Source: Apophysomyces variabilis
Taxonomy: Eukaryota; Mucoromycota; Mucoromycetes; Mucorales; Mucoraceae
DNA length: 64,000 nt
Direction: 5' to 3'
NCBI GenBank assembly: GCA_002749535.1
Contig: MZZL01000390.1
Location: 571,778 to 635,777, forward strand
Every line of letters starts with the position of its first letter. Positions within the stretch are counted from its first letter, which is position 1. Under the pieces are notes generated by a model that was not told the DNA's origin, did not search any database, and saw only the letters and a list, made by a program, of their open reading frames with translations. Made by a program: the position numbers and the translations under genes. Shown here piece by piece: positions 55,842-64,000 of this stretch.

Positions 55842-56403
55842 AAGTATCCTTAGGTTACCAACATCTATCCACATATTCATAGATTATCCAACGTAGCATG
55901 TAATTTTTACTTTTGTATCTTTTTATTCCCGAGAACAACACTGCAAGTTCAACATGAAAGCATAGAATACGTTAGATTTACGTTTGTCACATGTCTAATT
56001 AGACCTTGTTTCTTTGAAAATGGTTGCTACGGAAACCATGCAATGTTTTCGGAAAGTGTGCGATCTATGTTTGTCGGAGACCAATGTATGACAGAGGACT
56101 CCAAGTACATGATAGAAGGAGAGGAAAAAAAGGGAAGTAGCTGATAACTATGGTTAAGAAGAGTGATTAATGATGAACGAGGGTATCACGTTGCAATGAA
56201 CTGAATTGACGTTTTTTTAACTCCTTATACCGGAGGAATCTATGCTGCATCGACAATTGCATCTACTCTCCTTCCTGGAACGTCGTAAATTACAGTGGAT
56301 GAATAGTCCTTTTTGTATTTATTTCCTTTGATATATTTTATGAAACAAAATTCTTTTTTTTTTTGAATTTTCTCTTGTTTTGTACAAATGATGAGGATTA
56401 TTT
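55842..56403. other. Intergenic between convergent genes
   Basis: 560 bases holding the 3' ends of the chitin deacetylase and acetyl-CoA carboxylase genes. No coding exon is seen. Confidence 0.5.
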
Positions 56404-59400
56404 TTAAAATTTGGCTGCCAATTTACGGAGTACTTCTTTTCGGTCATCTAAGCTCATGTTTTCTATCAATTTGCTAACACCTTCTATCACTGCATCCTGG
56501 TCTGCGCTGCCAAGTTCGACAATGTGGTCCCTCAAAGCTTCGCTCTTCAGTTTGTTGATACGTTGCTCAATCAATTCGGCTCGTCGGTCGAACCAGTCGG
56601 ACACAGCTTGGTCATTCTCCCAGCTCTCGTTGCCATCGGTGTCAGCAGCGAACCATTGTTGGAGCTGACCCATGGTTTGTGCACGTTCCAGACGTTCAGG
56701 CATCTTGCGGATAGCATATTCTTCATTCAGACGACGACGCACACGCCAGTAGAAGTATTGACGAGCATGACGCCATTCCAAAGGTTTGCGGATCACACCC
56801 TTTGCCTTCATACGACCGGTACGGTCATGAAGATCAGCGAATTGAATAGCAATTTGCTGGTAAACAGGTAACAGTTCCTGCTCGCGCGCTTCGATCTGTC
56901 GTTTGATCTCGGCCTTGTCCTTCTCTTCGGCAGTATCAAGCTGCTTCTTCAACTCGGCGTAACGCTCATCCAGACGCTCCATTGTAGCCAGCAATTGAGG
57001 TCGGCGGTATTTGATCTCGACAATACCTTCAGGTTCAAGGACACCACCACGAGCATTCACATCGGCGTACATTTCCATCATGTTCTCGTTAATGGTGGGA
57101 TCCACCACGACCCAGGCACCACCACGCAGTTCACCGTTAGGAATGACATAGACAAACACGGGTTGCTTGTAGTTGCTGAGAGCATCCACGATCTGGGCAC
57201 CATACTTCAACACTTCATGGTACATATCACGTTGACCACCAGAGAAACCACGCCAGTTGGCAAAGATCATCAAAGGCAATTGTTCACCCTTGTTGAAGTC
57301 GTTGATCGCCTGAGCTGTCTTATAGGCTGAGTTGGGGAACCAGACACCACCTGCTTCCATAAAGACTTGCTCCGTCGAATCCGCATTAGCTGGATCGGCA
57401 GGGACGATGTTTTCCACAGTACGGGTCTCAACAGCCACCACACCCATGGGGATACCACCCAAACGAGCACGGCCAACCACCACGGTACGGGCCCAGCCGC
57501 TCAAGGTCTCAACAAAGGAATCATGATCGAAGAAACCACTGAGCCACTTGCCATTCTCGTTCTTACCCGCCAAGAAGAAGCGAGGATCAGAAGGTCCCTT
57601 GGGAGGCATGTACTCAATCTCACGGTCAACGGGATCCGATCCAAGACGCATCGTCACAGGAGCGCCGCGCACATCAGGAACATAGGACAACCAGCGGACA
57701 ATCTTTTCAATACCCTCAAGATCATTCTCGGCCGTCAAGTGAGAGACACCGTTCTTGTACATAATTTGAGTGCCACCCAGCTGCAAATTGGAGGTATACA
57801 CTTCGCGACCAAGCACCTTGTTCAATGCAGGCGCACCCGTCAAGATAATAGGCTGGCCTTCGTTCTGCACCGTTCGCTGACCAAGACGCACAAGGTAAGC
57901 ACCAATACCGACCGAACGGCAGGTCACCAAAGTGATGGTGAAAATATCATCGTAAGCACGCGAAGTCGCACCGGCAATCAAACCAGAACCTCTCAAGTTT
58001 TCAACACCCAGACCGTCCGATTGACCAATGATATCGGTAATACGGTAGCGACGTTCACCTTCATCTTCGATTTCCTCGACAAGAACACTCTTGGTGTTAT
58101 TGCTATCCAAAGCCTCGTACTCTTGAGGAGTGAGGTAGAGATACTTGAATCCGGCAGATGGGTTAGATGCGTCCTTCCATGCAGCACGGAACTGACTGAT
58201 CAACTCATCAGCAAGACCAATACGAGCACCGGAGTTAGCTGACAGATAAATACGAGGAAGACCAAGTTCACGTGCACGTTCCGATGCCTTGTAGAAAACC
58301 ATATCTTCGGCGACACCAAAGGAACCAATCTTGAAGGTGATGTCGTTAGCAATCACCACGGCACGGCGACCACGAGGATACTCGGGTGTACGGAGCTTAA
58401 GGATCCAGGCAACCATACCAACCGTGTTGGTTCCGGGCGCACGGTCAATCTCCTGAAGAGCACCATCTTCATCCAACACCAATTCCTTGGCTTCGACTAC
58501 CTGACCGGGCTGCTTCAAGCTAGGGTTCTGCTCGATGGCCTGAGCCCACTGGTTGCGGATCGCTTGACGGAAAAGCTCAGGGAAGTCATAGACGTAGGTG
58601 GTACCCATCAAGTGAGCCTTGTAACGACGAGGCTGAAGCCATTCCTTGGTAGGATAGGGCGTAGACAATGGCTGCATGTGCATGGAACCAGGAATCTTGC
58701 CCACAGACTTAAGGACCCAACCGCTCTTATCGGTCTTGACTTCTTGGTAAGTGTCCATCTTCAAGATGAATCCGGACACGTTGTCCACAGTGAAACGTAA
58801 TGGAATGATAGGAGCATCAGGACGCTTCGACTGAACGTTGAATCGGATTTCAGCACCGGTCACCCGGAGTTTCCACAGACGCTTGCCATGACGATCCACA
58901 AAGTCTTTGAGGGCGTGTTGAACTTCGTCCGCTTCAATGGCAAAGGTAGGAATGAAGTTAATGAACAAATGGTTACAGTCGGAATTCTTGTAGTCGTGGC
59001 TGACGATTTCGAGCGTATCCAGAATATCGTTCAACAATCTGTCACTCTCTGAGATCAGATAGTCAGCTGTACGCATGGAGTTCTTGACACGGCCAGGGCG
59101 GACCAAGGCACGAATGAAGAAGCGACAATCCGAAGGGTTTTCCTTTGCCACTGCATAGTACACATGCATCTGACGGTTCTCAATAAAGCATGGCTTGATG
59201 TCAAAGTTAGAAAGTCTTGCAAGCTCAAGCTGGTAAGCCATGGCAGGTTCGATGTGACGGATGGTCTCATCTTCCTTGTAGTCCTGACGCTCGCGGAAAG
59301 TATAGTAGTCAGGCCATTGGTTGGGTCGGCAAACGACGATGGAAAGACGACGGAGATGAGCCTTGCGGAAAGCCTCGGTATGGGCCTTGACAATTTCGGC

Positions 59401-62400
59401 CACCTTGGGTCTCCAGTAAGCATCGTCCTTATCGGGCTCACTGAGGATAGCAATGTTCAGAATGTTTTCCATACGCTCCTCCTTCTTAGGTGCAGCCTGG
59501 GCCAACATAGGAGGCAAAGGTTCCTCCTCATAAGCGGTCAAGATACGAGGAAGTTCATCTACAAGCTGTTCGAGCGATCGGCAAGCAACCATGGCACCGG
59601 TACGGATAGGCTCTTCTTCAGTCTTGTTAAGCAAGAAAGTCAAATCGGAGTAAGAAGCAATACGTTTGCTGGGGTCCAGACCATGGCCAGCTGTTTGGAG
59701 CAAGAATTTCCAGGCGACAATGTAGGGTTCTCGCTCAAGGTTGTAGGCAACATCCAGAATCTTGTAGGCATGGTACGAACGACGGCAGTAGACCTCAAGA
59801 GCAGCCAAGGAAATGTAAGGGTCGCTGTGATAGAAGAAGTTGGGCAGCACATCAAACACATTGAACTTGGTATCAATCAAATCCTTGAAAGTATCGTAGC
59901 TAGGCGTGCGGTACTCGGTTCCTCCACCATATACGCTTTCGGTCACAGAGCTCTTCAAGATCTGGTACATCTGTGCCTGACGCTCTTCATAAGAGGGCAA
60001 CTGGCAAAGGATCAGCAATTCGCGCGTTTTCAAGGCAACCTTTTGTGTTGCTCGGTTGTCAATTTCGGACAAGCGCTTAAGGATGGGCATGAAGTACTTG
60101 TCAATCGCAGCACCAGTCGAAACGGGACAGGCAACGTCAAGTAGCATCAGGATCAAGTTGTTCTTGATGTTCACCTTGGAGTGAGACAAGATGATATTAA
60201 GCACCTTGTCAAGATCGTCCTTGTTCTGGTCACGCAAAGACATGATCACTTCTTCTTCGCGTTGCTGAGCACCGAACAAGATCTCCACGTCGTAGTACTG
60301 TTCCATCAACTGTGCATAGACTGAGTTTTCGTGGCGCTTGAGACCATGGCTGTAGCGATCAAGAATCTCGGTCAATGGGGCTACAGAGTTCTTAAAGGCC
60401 GTAGCTTCGGACTGTGAGGTGATGTACTGGCTTGCGAAAGTCTCGATCGCCTTTTGCATTTCGGCTGCAGGGAAATCAGCCTTGCTATCGTGGGCACTGT
60501 CAAAGATAGCGTGAAGCGATTGTTCCAAACGTTGAGGAATACGTCCGGAGAGAACGGACATGACACTCGTCATTTCAGAATAGGGCAATTCTGGATCGCG
60601 AAGGATATCGGCAAGATCCTTGACCAAGGTCTGAATAAGAGCCTGGTTATCGTATCCTTGGAGAATGTGTTCCAAAACGCGCTTGGTAGCGTGGAATCGC
60701 TGGATAGGTTTGTTTCCGGTAATATGAGGAGGACCGAAGGCAGGGACCTGGCCAGTGAAGGGCAAGGCGTGTTTGACACGACTGGGATCGTCCAATGAAA
60801 GAATACCAATGATATCACCAGCCTCCAATGTGGCTCCCACTTGTTTGATGAACTGAACATGACCGTCTTCGGTTGCAACCAAAGGCATGTACATTTTCAT
60901 GACCTACAAAAGACATCCGACAAACAAAGATGAGCACCTCTTGCCCGTCGCATGGCTGTTTCTTTGTTCCTTTGCTTTGTTACCTCAATTTCCGCATACG
61001 CTTGACCGGCCTTCACATGATCTCCGTTTTCAAGGAGCAAACTGACGAGTTTACCAGGTGAAGGACTGCGCAATTGAGTGGGATCACTCTCTTTCTCAAG
61101 AAGGCAAGTCTTTCCATCGATCATAAGACGGGTGGCCTGAACCTCTTCGCGCGAGTAGGTAGTGTGCGATTTACCACCGATGGAAACGAGCAGACCACCG
61201 TCCGAAAGATCGCGAACACCGACCTGAGTTTTGGTACCATTGAGGTACAAGGTGTAGATACCAGGGGCAGAACGGGTGACAGTAAAGTTGTAGCGCACAT
61301 TTTCATAAATGAAGTCGACAGTGAAGACAGTCCTGAGCGAATCTTTGCCAGGGATCTGACCCTTCTCCAAGCTTTGTTTGTATTGTTGCCAACATTCCTC
61401 GGCAGCAGAATGAGCTTTGATAACGGCGCCACAGAAAACAGCCAACATGCTATCGGGACGCTCGGCTGTCAATTTTTTGGAGATAAGCATATCGAGCCAG
61501 CCTGTGTTAATGGTGTTTTCTTCGAAATCGGGTGTCTCCAACAGACGGATGATGTATTCCACAGTGGTTCGGAAGTCACCACGAATCGACAGTTCTTTAA
61601 GGGCAATGACCATGTTCTTCCGAGCTTGTTGACGGTTTTCACCATAGGCAAAGATATGTCCAAACTGAGAATCTGCATATTCGTGCAGACCACCGGCTGA
61701 AACGACGGAGAAATAACCCCAAACATTGGTACTGGATCGGAAGTTCAGTTCCTGCATGATACCCGACGATGGCTTAAACCCAGCATCCGGATTCTCAGCG
61801 GTGATACGCACAGCGATGACATGACCCTTTGGCACAGGACGACGCGTGCTTTCGAGAGAGGTGGGGCTAGCGAATTCGAAATCGATTTCGGAGGCGCTGT
61901 TCTGCTGGACACCATACAGGACGCGAATGTCACGGATACGATGAAGAGGGATACCCATGGCAATCTGCAACTGGGCTGCGGGAAGGTTGACACCAGAGAC
62001 CATTTCGGTGGTGGGATGTTCCACCTGTAATCTCGGGTTGAGTTCAAGGAAATAGAACTTCTCGTCATGGTGACTGTAGAGATATTCGACCGTGCCTGCC
62101 GAGACGTAACCAACCAATTTACCCAAGCGGACGGCAGCCTTCTCCATCTGTTCAAAGATATCGGGTTTGGCAATGGTAACGGGGGCTTCTTCAATGATCT
62201 TTTGATGACGGCGCTGAACGGAACAGTCTCTGCCAAACAAACTGATAGCATTGCCATACTGGTCTGCCAAGAGCTGGACTTCCAAATGTCTGGCGTTGCC
62301 AGCCAACTTCATGATAAACACAGGCGAACCGGGAATTTCACCCAACACCTGAGCAAAGGCCTGTTTGAACGTACTTGGGTCCTCCACCTTACGGATACCC

Positions 62401-63276
62401 TTGCCTCCGCCACCCTCAGAAGCTTTGATCATGACGGGAAATCCAATCTTTTCTGCTGCCTTCAAACCCTCTTCTGCAGTTTTGACACAGGCATCTTGAT
62501 AGACCTTGTCAGGTACAACAACATGACCCTCGCTATCTGTCTCGGTCTCTGTAATGCCGTCACCACTCCAACCCATAGTGGGTACCTGGGCACTCTGTGC
62601 CACGATGGTAGACGAGATCTTATCACCCAGTGAACGCATGGCGGATGCGGGTGGGCCAATGAAAACACACTTGTTTTTCGACTTGGCCAGCATTTCTGGT
62701 AAGCGAGGATTTTCTGAAGCATGACCCCTACGGTAACACAAAGCCCAAAAACGGTCAATCCGACCGTCTTTTATCATATCTTTTTTTTTTTTTTTGACAT
62801 ACCATCCAGCCCAAACAGCGTGTACACCCGTTCGTTCTGCTACATCGACAATCAATTCAACGTTGGCGTAGTTGTTGTTGTTTGAGCCACCGGGAACTTC
62901 AACGTAGTTGTCTGCCATACGAATATATTCGGCGTTGGCTTTGAGATCTTCTGGTGTTGCCATCACCGTAAACTCGATCGCGCGTTCATTGCCGAATGTC
63001 TCGTAGGCCCATTTGCGGACTGACCTGATTTCCTTCATTGCAGCCATACCGTTGTTGGCAATAAGGACTTTTGTGATAACTGTGTGACCTTCATGCGATT
63101 TGACAAAATCTCTGACAGGACCTTGAGGGGCCTGGTCCACTAAGTTGCCACCTTTTGGTGTCAAACACGAAAAGAAGAGAAAAAAAAATGTCAGTTACCA
63201 TTCAGTTACTATGTTCTATGTCCAAAATAGATAACTTACCAAGAAAGTGGCTAGGCAGAGTATGATGTTCGACCAT
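56404..63276 (-). CDS. ACC1: Acetyl-CoA carboxylase, multidomain
   Basis: Four exons on the minus strand: 63276-63240, 63151-62803, 62727-60984 and 60903-56404. They total 6630 nt, 2209 residues, the usual size for fungal Acc1. The biotin carboxylase domain (about residues 30-520) has [31 protein letters not shown] (ATP grasp), [13 protein letters not shown] and MSG-type substrate motifs. The biotin carrier motif EVMKMYMPL spans the last intron and places the biotinyl Lys at residue 713. A long central domain follows. The carboxyltransferase half has [46 protein letters not shown] and [12 protein letters not shown]. It makes malonyl-CoA in the cytosol, the committed step of fatty-acid synthesis. 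Codon use is biased, as for a highly expressed gene. The second intron (62802-62728) is 75 nt and has no in-frame stop. Confidence 0.98.
62728..62802 (-). other. 75-nt stop-free intron within the ACC1 biotin carboxylase region
   Basis: GTATGTC...ACCGTAG. The length is a multiple of three, and the read-through frame has no stop (it would add 25 residues including KKKKK). It carries an A/T-homopolymer near its 5' end and a short inverted repeat ACGGTC-n5-GACCGT (62751-62767 on the plus strand). Confidence 0.75.
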
Positions 63277-64000
63277 GATAAATGTACAAGAGATGGATAG
63301 AGAGATAAAAAGTTAGGGTAGAAATGCAGATAAGTCGGATGACAGAGAGAGAGAGAGAGAGAGAGATGTGCTATTTTATCAGAGAGAGAGAAAGAGGCAG
63401 TAGGAGGATGAAGGAGACCCTTTTTCTTTTTTCGGTTTGTGATTTGGCTTTAGGTATGATTACAGGTCGAGGAAGAGATTAGGGAATAAGTTTTATGAAG
63501 ATAGGCTTATGGTTTCTTTTGCCACCCGTTCAAAAGGAAAAAGAGGACAAGATGAAACCAGCGAGAAGAATTGGACCCAGCAAGAAGTTTGTGGGAGCTG
63601 TGGTTGAAAAGTGACTGTAAAACCGTCGGGGTGTAGGGTACGCACCCCAACAAGCGGGTTCCAACCCCTCCACAACAAGACAACAATTGTTCCATCTAAG
63701 GGAGCGCAGGCCTTTTAGTCCACTCTTTTTTTTGGGGGACATCATCCTCTTTGGGGTGATGAGATATACCAATCCACCAAAAAACTTTTTTTTTGGTCTT
63801 GTTGAGTTCCAAAGCCCTTAACCCTTTCTCCATCCTTCCATGTCGTTCACTTAAAAGAAAAAAGATTTTCCCTTTCTCTTCTTTTCATACTTTTTGGTTT
63901 TCATTCAAATGAACCTGAATTCTCGGATTATAAATTCCGAAACAAAAAAAAAAAGATTGAGTTACCATGGTATTAAATGAAGAAAAAGTTTTTGATTTCC
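63277..64000. promoter_or_regulatory. Promoter and leader region of ACC1
   Basis: Contains a GA microsatellite (63344-63366, with a second GA run at 63381-63391) and A/T homopolymers. No coding exon is supported; the short frames at 63493-63772 are not protein-like. Sequence beyond 64000 is not visible. Confidence 0.5.

Noticed and set aside
56411..62633. Many open frames on the plus strand opposite ACC1
   Set aside because: They are antisense shadows of a biased-codon, highly conserved gene and show no family motifs.
63493..63772. Short frames upstream of ACC1
   Set aside because: Overlapping in several frames, low complexity and without motifs; the region is the promoter and leader.
1..64000. 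CRISPR arrays, operons, prophage or bacterial features
   Set aside because: No regularly spaced repeats, Shine-Dalgarno-led operons or phage genes; the DNA is clearly intron-bearing eukaryotic.

Overview
The window is eukaryotic nuclear DNA from a filamentous fungus. The evidence is many short introns (about 40-120 nt, GTA/GTG...TAG/CAG), compact intergenic spacing, a fungal single-chain acetyl-CoA carboxylase, a secreted chitin deacetylase, Zn2Cys6 and double-GATA regulators, and a Rom1/Rom2-type RhoGEF. The DDHD, Myb+C2H2 and MACPF-like gene styles and the TnpB/Fanzor-like and CACTA remnants point to an early-diverging (Mucoromycota, probably Mucorales) genome. The species cannot be named from the sequence. 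Two runs of N lie inside poly-A/poly-T tracts and are assembly gaps.

Layout. 1-1455: a Ser-rich hypothetical gene. 1456-7102: a complete 5.65 kb CACTA-type DNA transposon with 44-bp terminal inverted repeats; it carries a tnp2-like transposase gene and a divergent second gene, both broken. 7103-16244: a divergent pair of distantly related MACPF-like genes, one fused to C2H2 zinc fingers, followed by a Myb plus C2H2 transcription factor whose first intron holds assembly gap 1. 16245-30843: a gene-poor stretch, then a double-GATA factor, a four-RRM protein (Nrd1/Mrn1 type), eIF1, a PEBP-family protein, another gene-poor stretch, and a Rab5-type GTPase. 32247-40004: a Zn2Cys6 factor, a DDHD phospholipase, a Kti13/Ats1-like RCC1 protein and ketopantoate reductase. 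40370-40815: a decayed Fanzor/TnpB-like nuclease fragment. 41177-47187: a RhoGEF and ribosomal protein eL19. 47188-54700: repeat-rich, gene-poor DNA with assembly gap 2, an artefact-like direct duplication and decayed multi-exon coding fragments. 54726-63276: chitin deacetylase and acetyl-CoA carboxylase.

Exon structures were built by hand. Where an exon list is given, splice sites were chosen so that phases join and the total length is a multiple of three. Several models have very small exons: an 8-nt exon in the chitin deacetylase, a 12-nt exon in the DDHD gene, a start codon split by an intron in eL19, and a GC-AG intron in the DDHD gene.

The housekeeping genes are not an operon or a pathway cluster. 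The regions most likely to hold something undescribed are the CACTA element with its unknown divergent gene, the MACPF-like/C2H2 fusion with its divergent partner, and the decayed repeat-borne genes around 50.2-52.6 kb.
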